From positions 1,488,001 to 1,552,000 of the forward strand of contig JAPYXD010000686.1 in assembly GCA_030998225.1 (NCBI GenBank): a DNA stretch of 64,000 nucleotides. Reading direction: 5' to 3'. This document shows positions 10,791 to 22,869 of the stretch, piece by piece. A model generated the notes under the pieces. That model was given only the letters and a program-made list of their open reading frames with translations, was not told where the DNA came from and made no database searches. The stretch's first letter is position 1. Each line of letters starts with the position of its first letter. The stretch is from Diplolepis rosae (lineage: Eukaryota; Arthropoda; Insecta; Hymenoptera; Diplolepididae). The position numbers were made by a program, and so were the translations under genes.

Positions 10791-11578
10791 AATCCTTGGT
10801 CCTTAAGCGATGCAAGTCCGGAAAAAGTAGTGCTATATAGTTCCTTTGGACCAAGTATATCGTCGTATTTAGTCATGTCCGTTAATAGTGATTCATTTCT
10901 GAAATGGGGACGAACTAACCTATCCTGTTAACAAGTGTCTGCCTGGTTCATTTCTCGTGTACTTAACAAGATACGTGAGTGGATAATTTTCCTACCAGTT
11001 GATGGACTTGCATCCCTCACACCATACCTCCTGCAAGATTTATCGTTGTTTTGCTACACACGGAGACTCAAACGAAAACCAAATTTCCTCCTGCGAAATT
11101 TATGTAACTTAATACATAACATCTTTTAAAAAACCGGAAAATAGTAACGTAAACAACCATCCGGAGAAACAACGCTGATCCGTTAATAATTTATGGCATT
11201 TACGCGCGCAGCCGTTTATATACGCGTACACATACTCAAACGTCGATTTGCTCTGACTCGCTTGTATTTCAAAACGCTATCTGTCCCTTATTTAGAAATA
11301 CTGACGGATTAAAACCCACTCCTTTTCTGCAACTTTCCTAATCTGTTTTGTATCGTTTTATGGTGAATGCTAAAAATCAGGAAACAATGTTTTCACCCAA
11401 ATCATGCATACTGAACATCATTCTTGATCTGCCTACTTTGACCAGAACTTACCGCTGCAACCATCTATCAAAAAACGGTGGAAGAAAAGTTGTACACCTA
11501 ATAAATTAAATAATATTTGTATTGATCAATTTATATCAAATAATTCTTCTCCAATTAAATTTATCATGATTTATTAAT

Positions 11579-12045
11579 TTTTTTGTGGGGAGGAAAAATA
11601 GCGAAATCTTTTATAGACATAGTACAGAACACTCCTAGGACGAGTCTAGGCATACCTGGTAAACCAAAAACGCCCTCTCTTGAACCATATTGCCGCTCAT
11701 GGGACCACCTTTCGGGTTTAAATGTCACGAGCGACTGGTTCCAGTTTTAAGTCGTAAAGGACTCTTCCGTCATCCGTTCGCCCGAAATCCTGCCCCGCGC
11801 ACGCGCGCCCGTTCAGCCAAACCGGGTTGCCATGCTAGAAAGGAGTGCATAATAATCCCTCTTCCTACCGGCTCACGAGCCCAGACCACCTGACGCTGAT
11901 GAAAAGTACTCCTTTCTTACTGATGGCTTCCTTTATACGATCGATCACCTGTTGGTTTGTCATAGAGGTGAGCTCCATGTGGAACTGAAAGGTCTTCTGC
12001 TCTTCATTCTTTAATGCGCCTATTGGTCTATTGAAGGTCTTGGAA
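11579..12045 (-). mobile_element. R1-clade LINE, 3'-end copy
   Basis: Second copy of the 3' end of the element at 4313-6480: the same 3' UTR (GTCTAGGCATACCTG on the plus strand), an A-rich terminus near 11579, and a diverged C-terminal ORF2 piece near 11960-12040 that joins the 3' region directly, so most of the C-terminal coding region is deleted. Confidence 0.8.
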
Positions 12046-13865
12046 ACGTTTTTTTATCAGCTTTACGCTGAAAGCAATGGTTTTGAATTGAAAAAATTAT
12101 TTGAACTTCATTTTTTAATTTTAAACATATTTTTGAGTTTTTCTCCATCGTGTGCCGTAATTACGAACAAATGAAGATGTGTGTGTCGCGAGTTTTCGAG
12201 GCTGAGACTTGGAGGAATTTTGTGACTCATAGGTGCCAATATATGGTGATAATATGAACTTGATACATGCGGGGGCAGATTTTACATGGTTACCCGGCTA
12301 GGCCCTTTGCCCAAGGCTCTGTGCATCTTAACAAACATATTCTTATGACAAACATTACAACTTACTGGTTGGTTTTGTGTGTGCTTTTTTAGAATTCTCA
12401 AATGGATTTGCAGACATTATTTCATTGTTTGTTGTTAGAAAATACATTTTTTTAATCGATTAGGGAAAAGGTTGAGTTCTGATTCAAAGCAGCCAAAATG
12501 CTATTGAATAATACGAACATCAATTTCATGGAGCAGAGCGATACTATCATTTGATGACGTTTTCTGTCCAAACATAAAATTCAAGTTCTTCTCTGGCCAC
12601 CGTATAAATGATGCATAAATGAAATTTCAAGACGATACATTAAATTAATTTAACTGCTGCTTATCATTTTTCCTGACTTTAATTTAGAGTGATACTCGCT
12701 GCAAATAAGGTGTTTGGCATAATGCTTGTATCTTTTTAGTTTAAATAAGTTAAGTATTAAATGGATTCAGATGCCTTATATAACTTTTGCAACAATTTTC
12801 AGAGGAGATCCTACATAGTTCAGAAGCTGTATGGTTATCTAAAGATGGGCACATGATGATGTACGCTTCGTTCAATGACTCTCTTGTGAAGGAAATGCAT
12901 AACATTAAATATGGAGATAACCAATATCCTACCATGCGACATCTACGGTATCCAAAGGTATAAAAAATATACATTTATTGAAACGAATTATATAGAAAGT
13001 TTCAGACTCTAGCGGAATCTGTCCAGTGAATGGTCTGCCAATTGGCTTACCATTCACTGACCGTTCGCTGACTATCCGCTGACTACCCGCTGACATTGCA
13101 ATAATGTGAATAAGAAGAGCATAAAAAACATTTGAATTGTTTCAATTATTATTCTACGGTACATTTTGAGTTTAAAGGTATCAAAGTTGAGACAAAAATT
13201 TAATTTTTTAGAATTAGAAACCATGAAAAAGCATAATTTGTGTCATTGAAGACCGTGAAGTAGTTCAGCAATGCTTCTCTATCACCACTGCGCTGCCTTC
13301 AATAACAAGTGTTATGATTTTTCTGTAGTTTCTAATTCTGGAAAGTAAAATTATTGTATCAGCTTTGATATCTTTAAACTTAAGAGGTATTGTGGAAAGG
13401 ATATAAGAGGCAAAACTCTACAAGAAAAATATATTTATTTATCAGCTTCAAAAATTCTATTCCTGTTTTTTTTTGCTTCAGCATACAAATATAGATGTGC
13501 AAAACGTGTTCCTAAAGTTATAAACTGAAATAAAAAGTATTTATAGACATAATGCCCAAAAGGTACACGCACGTCATGCAGGCATCCCGCAATTCGGTGA
13601 GCTCAGCCTCTGGGTTCACTTTGATGACTAATATTGTGATCTCAAGAGACAAAATGTTTCCATATTCCACCAAAACTCTGGGAAAGTATTTAAAAAGTAA
13701 AGCAAAAAGGTTTCCAGCGCCTGCAGTTCTTCATCTAACTGTACTGGTATTGTGAGTTCTAGTTGTGTAGTATTTGATGAAAAATTCTCTGCTGTACTAA
13801 TTATGATGCTGACTTTGAAAATAGTTCTTAGTCGGTATGTCAGGTTCTGTGACAATCAATATTTA
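12046..13865. other. Unassigned AT-rich sequence
   Basis: No gene recognised. Near 13030-13095 there is a short run of related GACTATCCGCTGACTACCCG-like repeats. The open frames at 12750-12974 and 13552-13855 have no visible family signature. Confidence 0.4.
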
Positions 13866-14345
13866 TGTACAAATTTTTCTAAATCATTTCAGTCGATTAT
13901 GTCGATAATTAGAAAAGTGCATCATTGACAATGAGAACCGAACTCTACCATATCGACCCTATCAACCTGTCATTCAGAATTAACGTCATTTAAGACCAGA
14001 TGGAATTTTCAATATATATTTGAACAATTTTTTCTGTGAAAAAAGGAACGCTTCCACTCCGCTGGGTATCGAGCCCAGTACCTTACAATTGTCGGTCGAA
14101 TGCTCTATCATCTGAGCTGCGGAGGTTCCACAAAACTTTTCTCACAGAATCTATTTACGCCAATTTGGCCACGGATATATCATGAACTATATACAAATTT
14201 TTCTCAATCATTTCAGTCGATTATGTCGATAATTAGAAGAGTGTATCATTTACCATGATAACCGAACTCTACCATATCGACCCTATCAACTCTTCTAATT
14301 ATCGACATAATCGACTGAAATGATTTAGAAAAATTTGTATATTGT
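13866..14345 (+). repeat. tRNA-like repeat family B with inverted tail
   Basis: Fuller copy of the repeat at 4020-4240. It contains a tRNA-like core on the minus strand (about 14060-14125: box A-like GCTCAGATGATAGAGC, T arm CTGGG/CCCAG). The tail motif TCAGTCGATTATGTCGATAA occurs at 13890 and 14214 and again inverted near 14300-14320, giving about 60-bp inverted arms around 14250-14288. Confidence 0.65.
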
Positions 14346-14361
14346 TCACTATATATCCGTG

Positions 14362-15309
14362 GAATCGAATAGAGTAAAAAAATTCAAGATGTGACGGAAA
14401 AAGCAATCTGGCACTATTTTCCTACTAGGGATAACTCAGCCGACCTTTTATCGAGAGGTACAACGGCTGAGAAACTACTAAGCAGCGAGTTATGGTGGAA
14501 AGGTCCTACATGGCTGCTGACTCCTTCAGAATGGCCCAAAACACCAGTTCAAAATAATGAAGAGATACCAGGTTTGAAAAAAGATGTCGTTTCAATGGTA
14601 GTTTATGTAGCTACAAAAGTACTAACACGGTTTTAACATTATAGAAAACTTCAACGAGTCATTGGATATTGCATAAGATTCATAGATATTTATGCAAATA
14701 AGAAAGTTATCACCGGACCATTGACTCTAAAAGAACTTCAAAGAGCTGATTATTCTATAGTCAGAATGGTTAAAAAAAATGTTTCCATCTGAATTGGAAA
14801 ATCTAAAAATAAAGAAGGGAATTGATAAGAATAGCAAGTTAATTCAGTTGACCCCCTACATTGCCGAAAGGGGAATAATAAGAGTGGGAGGTAGAATTCA
14901 AAAAGCGGGAGTTACTTTAGATCAGAAACATCCTTTTGTTTTTCCTTCAAGGCATTATGTGACGACCTTAATTCTTCGACAAGAACACCTTAGATTGCTT
15001 CATTATGGACCAGAACATTTGCTAAGTTCAATCAGGCATCGATATTGGCCTCTATCTGGGAGACGAGAACCCAAAAAAATAACTCAGAAATGTGTATCTT
15101 GTTTTAGGTTGAAACCTAAAACATTGGACATAATGATGGCAGACCTTCCAAGGAATAGACTCACAGGAAATCTTCGACCATTTACTAAAACCGGAATCGA
15201 CTATGCTGGGACTATTATGATTAAGAAAAGCAGACGACGAGGAAGAGTCAAAAATCATTATTCGAGGTTGTGCATTCCAAAATTTGATATAGAGGGTATT
15301 AGTGTATAA
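14362..15309 (+). pseudogene. BEL/Pao pol: RNase H end and integrase N-terminal half
   Basis: Plus-strand frames show the BEL/Pao RNase H C terminus (TRDNSADLLSRG, LWWKGPTWLL), the pre-integrase segment, the H2C2 zinc finger region (HPFVFPSRHYVTTLILRQEH, CVSCFRLKP), and the beginning of the catalytic core (KTGIDYAGTIMIK). A frameshift lies near 14635. The core is then lost; its C-terminal continuation is at 16986. Confidence 0.85.
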
Positions 15310-16985
15310 GACTGTAGAAAATTAAGTAGCTACAATAAATGCTCACTTGTTTACGACAGCTAAAAGTTGTTGTTTTCCGAGCGCTCGCGAAAAACAGCAT
15401 TTGACGTAAATTCAAGCGCCTCGATTAAAAATTGTGTATCTTGTATCCGGAGTGTCTAAGATTCATTTATCAACATGGAAAATCATTATCAAGGTACGTA
15501 GTAATATTCATATACGTGGCACTTGTACATCTGTTTACATTCAATTATAAATTGTTATCCAACATAACGCTCACTGACATTTTTTTTGTTTACATTTCGA
15601 CAACTGATCCCACGAAATAGTTGTGAACCCGCGAGATCCCGCCGAGCTAGAAACTGTTTTAAATTTCAAAAAGTATATATTTTATAAATTCGAAGGCAAA
15701 TCTTCTACTTTTTTCCCCCTTTTTTTTTAAATAGAAGTTTTCTGACGTCATGACGTGTCACGCGCGTTCAAGCCTGGCTCTCGTCTAATGCTCGCATTTA
15801 TAAAAACACAGTCATTTGTAAAAAAGCATATGCATGGTATCGTGTTCAAAAGAATGAAGTTTTTATCAGGCGTAACACCAGATTTTGCAATTCAACATTA
15901 TTTTTTTATACTATTCACAGTCAGAAAACATTAATTTTATGATCGTGTGGGTTTTTTTGTATCGATTAATAGAATTTCACACTTCATTTTTTAGGATCGA
16001 GTACTGCCGAATTTGCTTTGCGTCGTTCAAAAATTTTTTCTTTAATAAAAGAAAATTTAACCACGGACCTTTACAACCTAATTTTTACTATAGAAAAATC
16101 TCTAACTGACGAAAGACAGAACATTGTGACGATTTGCCGGAATCAAAAATTACATTGAAAAAAGTGCTTTCAAAAATGGAAAGAAGCTCATTACATGGTG
16201 GTCCGATTTAATGAAAAAAATAGGCAATGGCTTGATGATTTCACCATGCTCATGGTAATAACTGCAGTTTATTGGATTAATGTTCTTATGGTATTCACTG
16301 TGATTTCTGCACACGGATACGTTTTTTATTTATTTCTTATAGTGAGGATTTCATTTAATTCGAGTGAGAAGCCTGCAAATTACGTTAAAGTGAAAATTTC
16401 ACTCCTAATGAGTGACATGTAATACATTTTACAGTGATTATTTGCTCTAAAAATGGAAGTTAATATTCACCCTCTTTTTAAAATAAATATTCTCTAGAAA
16501 CGATTGAAATTTCACTCATTTGGAATAGACTTTTCTTTTGAGCTTGATGTGCAGGATTTTCATTCAAATAAAGTGAAATTTAGTTCAAAGAAATGTAAAT
16601 AGTAGATTTATACAAAATTGATCTAAAATTATTTTTCGAGGGAAAAACATGCCATTTTTAATCTAACATCACATTTTATAACACTCATCCCAAGTTTTAA
16701 ACAAATCTGATAGTCCTTTTTTAAAAGTTCCCAACTTTTCATAGTCGCTATATTGTTTTTGAAAAATCTAACTTTAAATTTTAAATCAACAGCCGCAGAA
16801 ACCCACTTACATTAAGTTTCATTCGAATCTGACAGAAATTTTCAAAAAGTGACCGCCATTTTGTAGCAGTAATTTTGTTTTTGAAAAATCTGTTTTCAAA
16901 TTTGAAATCAGCGACCCCGAAAACCCCCGTGTGTGGAATGTTACTACAAAATAATTAAGGTTTAATGTTTTGGCCAGAAATTTGG
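15310..16985. other. 1.7-kb segment separating the two halves of the BEL/Pao pol
   Basis: No gene recognised. It replaces or interrupts the integrase catalytic core. No terminal inverted repeats or target duplication were seen. At 16685-16935 two diverged units about 125 bp apart share TTTTGTTTTTGAAAAATCT followed by an AAATCA...CCGCAGAAACCC-like stretch. Confidence 0.4.
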
Positions 16986-17427
16986 GATTCTGTCCCACTG
17001 TGCGTTGGAAGAATTATATACCCTGCTTACTCAAATTAAAGCTGTCTTGAATTCAAGACCCTTATGCCCAAATCCGTCACTGGTGGAACCAGTTCAAACG
17101 TTGTTGACAGACAGACCCGATAATCGCCTGTCTCGTTGGCAGCATTTAGTAAAGCTCAAGTAATATTTCAGGAAATGATGGAGCGGAGAATATTTACATC
17201 AATTGCAGATTCGAGGAAAATGGGTCACTGGTTAGGAAAGTGTTAAAAAGGGGACCCTAGTGCTGTTGAAGGAAGGTAACGTGCCACCACTCTAGTGGCA
17301 TATGGGTCTAGTTGAAGATGTTCATCCCAGGGACGATGGTGTAGTCCAAGTTGTGACTGTCCGAACTTCTGCTGGTACATTAAAACGAGCTGTAAAAAAA
17401 GTGTGCCCATTGCCTATAGACTATTAA
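16986..17427 (+). pseudogene. BEL/Pao integrase C terminus (DUF5641-like)
   Basis: Reading across frames: ALEELYTLLTQIKAVLNSRP, DNRLSRWQHLVKL, then KKGTLVLLKEGNVPPL and GTLKRAVKKVCPLPID. This is the typical end of BEL/Pao pol and continues the fragment at 14362-15309. Several stops; inactive. Confidence 0.85.
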
Positions 17428-17675
17428 GATTATTTGATAATTATTGATTTCTTTGAATAGTTCGTCATAAGATTTGCTGAATAGATTGGGAGGAGTAGAG
17501 AGTAGAGTACATAAGAAAATCTCTTAATTTTGTCCATTTTAATTTACCTTTATATTAGGATAAGTCTACCGAGCAATCTATATAATGTAAATTTCGTTGT
17601 TTCATAACTGCATTGTAATTTTAAGCACATGTAATTTAATAACAGTCCACAGGGCTGTACCTCAAATGGGTTGTT

Positions 17676-18140
17676 ATGCGACTTCGTTGCACTAATAGCC
17701 AACAAGTATCGTTACGCGACGCGTTAAATTTAGTACCCTCGTTTGCCGGAAGTAACGTTCCATTATCACATTCCATTGAAGGGTGTTATGAGGCAAAGGC
17801 AATGCTGCCAACACCCGCAGCTCAAGAAAATTTAGCACCGTTATTGAGAAGAAAATTAGCAGAAGAAGGAAGAAAATGTATCTTTGGGCCAAATTATAAT
17901 AATATAGAGAAATTAATTGAAAAACGCAAATGAGTATATACCCCTGCAAAAAGTGTATCAATCACAAGCAGAATGAGGGAGTACCCATTTAAATGTGGGA
18001 AAAAGCAAACGTGCTTTCCTATGCAGATAGAATAAAGGGATTTGCCTACAAAATCGAAGATGCTCATAGACTTAACAGTAATGGAAAATTAGATAATACC
18101 TTCAAACAGAAGCTTTGAAGACACGTTATTCAATGCTTTA
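17676..18140 (+). pseudogene. Ty3/gypsy gag fragment (dsRBD-bearing copy)
   Basis: The 85-codon frame carries a gag signature (LVPSFAGSNVPLSHSIEGCY, PLLRRKLAEEGRKCIFGPNY) shared with the gag at 20.5-20.9 kb. After frameshifts gag continues (MWEKANVLSYADRIKGFAYK, EDAHRLNSNGKLDN), closely matching the minus-strand gag at 52.1-52.45 kb. The zinc knuckle is not seen. Confidence 0.8.
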
Positions 18141-18189
18141 TTTGCGGCCTGCGTTATGATTAAAGTGTAGAGAAATAAAAAATAAGCTA

Positions 18190-18460
18190 TATCCATTTGA
18201 ATCGACACAAACATTAACAATTTCAGCTAAAACAGTAACAACATTTTACATTCCAATTGAAAATAGTGGAAAAAGCGAAGGTTACATACCTCGACTACAT
18301 ATTGACGAAAGAATTTATACCGGCGACGCAGTTGTAAAAAATTGCAAGGGTAAAGCTTATATCAAATTTGCAAGTATAATTGAAATACCAGTAACGATAT
18401 CAGTTCAGACTATCACCTTAGAAGATTCTGAAGGAAGACATTCTTAAAATGAAACAAGAC
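18190..18460 (+). pseudogene. Gypsy protease-RT linker fragment
   Basis: Encodes ISAKTVTTFYIPIENSGKSE, GYIPRLHIDERIYTGDAVVK and CKGKAYIKFASIIEIPVTIS, which aligns with the start of the pol fragment at 23915-24364 (same order: YVGNANVKNSGGKACIKEA). RT, RNase H and integrase are deleted downstream. Confidence 0.7.
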
Positions 18461-18479
18461 AATCAAGAAATTTAAAAAA

Positions 18480-18748
18480 TTAAGTGATGATGATTTATCT
18501 AACAAAATTCTGAATAGCTTCTTGAAAACCGACAGTTTGTCCGACAATCCATGCAAATTTTTTAACATAACCTTTTTCAAACCGGAAACATCAGTACCTT
18601 TCCTTAACCGCCATATTGTAACGACGAACCTTGATGAATTAAAATGTTCTGTTTGCGAGGAGCAGATTTTTTAAAATGTTTTAGAGCAGACCAGTCGTTT
18701 CATTTCACTGGATATCTCTTGGAGTTAACAAACGTGGAAAACGAATAA
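18480..18748 (+). pseudogene. Unrecognised segment upstream of the dsRBD exon
   Basis: Partly open frame with LSDDDLSNKILNSFLKTDSL and a CXXC pair (LKCSVCEEQIF), then stops. It ends at a good GT splice donor. It may be a first exon or leader of the accessory gene; no family recognised. Confidence 0.35.
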
Positions 18749-18850
18749 GGTAACTTTTATCTAACTACATCACTATGAATAAATATAAAAACTAACTTCC
18801 ATTTGAATCTATTCAATCATCAACAAATTAAATACATAATTCTTTTGCAG
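18749..18850 (+). other. Putative GT-AG intron before the dsRBD exon
   Basis: AATAAG then GTAACT at the 5' side, and a pyrimidine-rich acceptor AATTCTTTTGCAG ending at 18850, 102 bp apart. The dsRBD-homologous reading frame begins directly after the acceptor. Spliced expression of a 3' ORF parallels env of errantiviruses. Confidence 0.45.
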
Positions 18851-19175
18851 ATGAGGACAATGGCAACGCAATAAAAAGATTTTTAAAGGGTAGCGCTGTA
18901 TGAATACTCAATGAAATGAGCATTGAGTACGATTTTGCAGTGCTAACATAGACGGTAAAATCGTTCGGAATGCAACAGGAGCTTCCGTCGTTTTTTGACA
19001 ACTTGCGAAATTTTATGAAGATAATGTAACTTACGCTTGTATTGGGGAAACGGCATCCCGAAAGAAAGTAGAAAAGCAGAACGCAGCAGCTAAAATCTTG
19101 GAAACACTTTCCAAAAAATACCTATTTTCAGAAGAAGTATCAGAAAAATGCTTAGTCACAGAAAATTTTTTTTAA
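18851..19175 (+). pseudogene. dsRNA-binding domain protein, decayed copy
   Basis: Homologous to the open dsRBD frame at 41727-42032. The N part reads DEDNGNAIKRFLKGSAV, a stop, then ILNEMSIEYDF. After a frameshifted middle the C-terminal helix follows: GETASRKKVEKQNAAAKILE and then KKYLFSEEVS. The lysine-rich start of helix 2 (RKKVEK) is kept, as in true dsRBDs. Stops and frameshifts make it non-functional. Its place after gag and linker of a gypsy copy links the domain to that element. Confidence 0.7.
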
Positions 19176-19856
19176 AAATAAGTGATATAAACTGTAAGAG
19201 CTTTACAAAAATGGACCAATTTATAGGAAAGATGTTATGTACTATAGCATGTTATTTATGATACTAATTTACAGATATGAAATTTCTCAATCACATATAA
19301 AAATTATTGATGTATTTAGAAATAGTAACAAAAATGAATCACTTTCGACCTTATACTAATGTCAAGTTCATACTATTACTAAAAATGATATGACAAGAAT
19401 TTATAACAAAATGTTTTGATATTGGAATAATATAATTGTTTCATGATATCCAACAAATATGCGCCCGTACATTTGATTGTTCGTCTAGTTCGTCACTTGC
19501 ATTTTTCTTCGAAATAATCACCGGTCTCGCGACAATAGTACAGTGCGATTCCTTCAATGTAAAATCCGAGAATCTCTTAGTTTGTGATCGTAAAATTAGC
19601 CCGCGACAATTTAAAATCGAATTTCGGAAGTCGTAAAAGTCATCAAGATGTCAAGTTATCACGAACAACCAACCAGAAAATCAAGATACATAAATATTGC
19701 GCAGCCAAAATATTCTCAATTTTTTTTATTTAAAGAAATTGTTCTTGAAAATTTATCATAAAAACAAATTGAATAGGCAATTGAAAATATTTCGTTTTAA
19801 ATATTGAATAGAATATTCAAAAATTTACAAATATTCAGTCATGTTTTTAATTTTCA
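19176..19856. other. Unassigned sequence between gypsy copies
   Basis: AT-rich with a less AT-rich patch (19436-19640). Could contain LTR sequence of one of the flanking elements; no polypurine tract or LTR terminus identified. No gene recognised. Confidence 0.35.
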
Positions 19857-21125
19857 ATGTTTGGAGAGAATAAAGCAAACAGTTCAGTAGCAAAAGATTC
19901 TGACAAAGTCAGGCTAAAAACGATCCAAAACTCGTAGAACATATAGAAGAAAATAGGCAAAAAGCATTTGAAACAAAAAGTAGCACAACAGGTAGAAATC
20001 AAGGATCAAAACACAATGATTTAAATAGACCTTCACAGATTTCTTCACCAAGTGCCTTAACGTCGTAGAAGTTAGAATTATCGGAAAATCGTAATTAAGA
20101 TACTAGTATAATAATTAGTTCCAGTATATCTCTAAACGACCAGTCAATTTTAATAAACTTGGTATTATTTGGTCAAAGTATTTTTGATACTTCAAATTTA
20201 ACCGGTAATTCTACTGTCGTCGATAAATTTGATTTAATTTTGGTTCCAACAGATACATCAGATTGTAGAGAATAATTGAATTTTTCTGAGTCTTCAGACA
20301 ACTCAGACCAAGAACCAAATTATAATTCTGCTAATAAAATACCTAACGATCTTGAACAATCAATTTCTAATGATCCGCAGTTATTGAGATCTCTAAATAA
20401 ACCAAATAAAAGAGGCTATTTATCTAATTCAAATAGAATTTCAAAGGATAAAATGGATTCCAATAACCCATAGGTTATAAGTATTGCTAACAATCAAATA
20501 GTTTCTTACGTAATGAACTTGAAGTCTTACCTACATTTACAGGAGACAATATTTTCCTTGATCAATTTATTGAAGGATACAGAGAAGCAAAAGATATGCT
20601 TCTAGCAGTATCAGAGCAAAATTTAACTTAACTAATAAAAACAAAAATTAAAGGAGAAGCTAGAAAATGTATCACTGGAGGACAGTATAACAATGTGGAA
20701 GACATAGTAAGTAATCTTAAACGGGTTTATTCTCTAAACAAATCTGATCATCAACTTCAAGGAGAATTAGGAAATATATATCAATGGAATAACGAAAAAG
20801 TAATCCCCTACGCAAATGGTGTCCGGGAACTTGGAGAAAAACTTTTATACGATCATAAAACAAACAATAATGGTGGAATAGATGGAAATTTTTAAGCTGC
20901 CCTTAATAATGATATTAGGGACTGTTTTCTGCGAGGATCAAAAACCGAAATTGAACCCAGATTGCAAGTTATAAATAATTTTTAGGATACGGTAAACAAT
21001 GCTTTGGAACTCGAAAAGAAAATCGCCGAAACTGCAGCATTGCGGCCCGCACGCTCTTCATTCAAACAAAAAGATAATTTTATGGGAACTTCAGAAAAAC
21101 GAGATAGAAATAGAATAAATATAAC
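19857..21125 (+). pseudogene. Ty3/gypsy gag (capsid region)
   Basis: Polar N-terminal part (to about 20470), then the capsid: LPTFTGDNIFLDQFIEGYRE, IKGEARKCITGGQYNNVEDI, YSLNKSDHQLQGELGNIYQW, PYANGVRELGEKLLYDHKTN, RDCFLRGSKTEIEPRLQVIN. Several single stops interrupt an otherwise well preserved frame. It runs up to the TTAA-flanked insertion and resumes in frame at 22055. Confidence 0.85.
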
Positions 21126-22054
21126 TTAAGGCCATGGATCAACCGGGTCACGTGACCAAATTCGTAGGTTAATCGAACCATGTAAGATAACTTTTTTTTG
21201 TTTCTAATATATCTACTTGAAAATTCGAAGGACGTAATAAAAGGCGGTGAGGATCGTCTGTTAACTTCGTTTCACTAAAAATTTTGCAAAAATTTTATTT
21301 TTTAGAAAATAAAACTGGGAGTTATCGGCAATTACAGCTCTGTAACGCCATTTCCACAGGAAATGGAATATCGACCTCAAATTTTGGAACGTAAATATGA
21401 AAGTACTAAGGCAGGTTTGTTGGGTGTCGAATATCGAAATAAATACAAAAATTATTTTATGTAATTGATAACATTACCACAAAAAATCTAGAATTGTTTG
21501 AAGCGCCACCTATGCATAGTGTCGCACTGTAGGTACTAAATTCAAAAGCGGGCACTGATTGTCGGTAACAATGATAATCAACAAGTAAACTAAAATGAAC
21601 GATTCGTAAACCTCGTTGAACTGTTCTAAAATTAATAATGAATGAATTCTCTTATTTTGAACAAATGATAAATATACTTGGTAATAAAAAGTTATAAAAA
21701 GGTTGTAAAAATTTTTACTGATTAGTCATCTTTTGCAGTCAATAGAAATTTCGACAATTTTGTTATAACTCTTCAACACAAATTATACTTCTGTTCTCGT
21801 TCGCAATACAGAGGACAGAGGTAACTATATAGACAGGTGATGTACGAGGTTATGTGCGTCGGTATTTCTGTAGGAATTATAAAACTTTTTTTCATTATAC
21901 ATTCAACGCTTTTGTCACGACTTTTCATTCCTACTTCCTAGTCATTTCTCAAAATATACCCGCTTTTATCCAACTTGGAATTTTAAATGTGGGCAAAAAA
22001 TCGATACGCATGGAACTCAATTCATCAGCTGATGTGGTTGATCCATGGCCTTAA
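21126..22054. mobile_element. TTAA-flanked inverted-repeat element (piggyBac-like, non-autonomous)
   Basis: A 921-bp insertion (21130-22050) with perfect terminal inverted repeats GGCCATGGATCAACC and TTAA on both sides (21126-21129 and 22051-22054). Removing it and one TTAA restores the gag frame (RNRINIT, one stop, GDILCQICERRGHA), which fixes the boundaries. TTAA duplication points to the piggyBac superfamily, although its common CCC end is absent. No transposase seen. Confidence 0.75.
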
Positions 22055-22190
22055 GGAGACATTTTATGCCAAATATGTGAAAGAAGAGGACATGCAGCCT
22101 CTACCTGTAGACAATTAAAGCAAATAAGTCAACAGAAAATTTTAAATAATGACAGAAGACCATGGCAGCCTAAAATAAATTTTCCTTACT
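22055..22190 (+). pseudogene. Gypsy gag zinc knuckle (nucleocapsid)
   Basis: CQICERRGHAASTC is a CCHC zinc knuckle (C-X2-C-X4-H-X4-C), continuing the gag frame from 21125 across the TTAA insertion. Followed by RRPWQPKINFPYYPS, after which homology ends. Confidence 0.85.
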
Positions 22191-22420
22191 ACCCTAGTCG
22201 AAAGTACGTGGTTTCGGCACCAATTTCACGGCAGAAAGTCTAACTTTCATGCATTGGTCAAGCTATATGCGCGCCCTCTATAATAGCGAGAGTAAAAACG
22301 TCAATAACCTCAAGCGTCAAATTTTGTCCGCTCTCTGCTAATGTTTATTAGTGGCAATTAGTGAATATTATTTAGAAAGTATTAGTAATGACTGAAGCGT
22401 AAAAAAATAAAAAATAAAAA
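22191..22420. other. Left part of a 1.7-kb segment interrupting the gypsy element
   Basis: No coding sequence recognised. Gypsy homology stops near 22190 and resumes near 23912; protease is missing. The segment carries the Crypton-like gene start at 22421. Confidence 0.4.
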
Positions 22421-22869
22421 ATGAATAACATATCATCTGATGAATCGACAGATGAAGAAGAAATTAATAAAAACTTTAAACTGAAGCAAAATTAATAATC
22501 GAAACTGACACCTTACCCAAAAAGTCCGCTGACAGATACATGCTAGTCTATGATAATTACCAAAGATGGAAACAAGAAAAGAGAAATGCTTTATCACAGT
22601 CTGAGGAGAGTAATCTAATTGTATATTTCAAAAGTTTAAGTGCAAGATTAAGTCCATCTACTCTGTGGAGTGTCTGTTCCATGCTAAAATCAACGTTTAG
22701 GGCCAGGGACAATATTGATATTAACAAATTTCATAAATTAAAAGGCCTAATTAAAAATAATGCCAGAGGTCACAACCCCAAAAAATCTGCTGTCTTCACA
22801 TGGAATGAGATTATGAAATTTTTAAATAATGCATCGGACTACGACTATTTAGCTCATAAGGTATTATAA
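22421..22869 (+). pseudogene. Crypton-like tyrosine recombinase, N-terminal fragment
   Basis: Starts with an acidic leader (MNNISSDESTDEEEINKNF), a frameshift near 22490, then LPKKSADRYMLVYDNYQRWK and a SAM-like core-binding domain (SPSTLWSVCSMLKSTFRARD, HNPKKSAVFTWNEIMKFLNN). This arrangement is typical of insect genes with a phage-integrase-type core-binding domain, often Crypton-derived. The catalytic domain with the Tyr nucleophile is absent. The frame ends at HK followed by GTATTA, a possible splice donor, so it may be exon 1 rather than a random truncation. Confidence 0.6.

Noticed and set aside
15370..15395. Palindrome around CGAGCGCTCG
   Set aside because: Short and isolated; no repeated copy or element boundary nearby.
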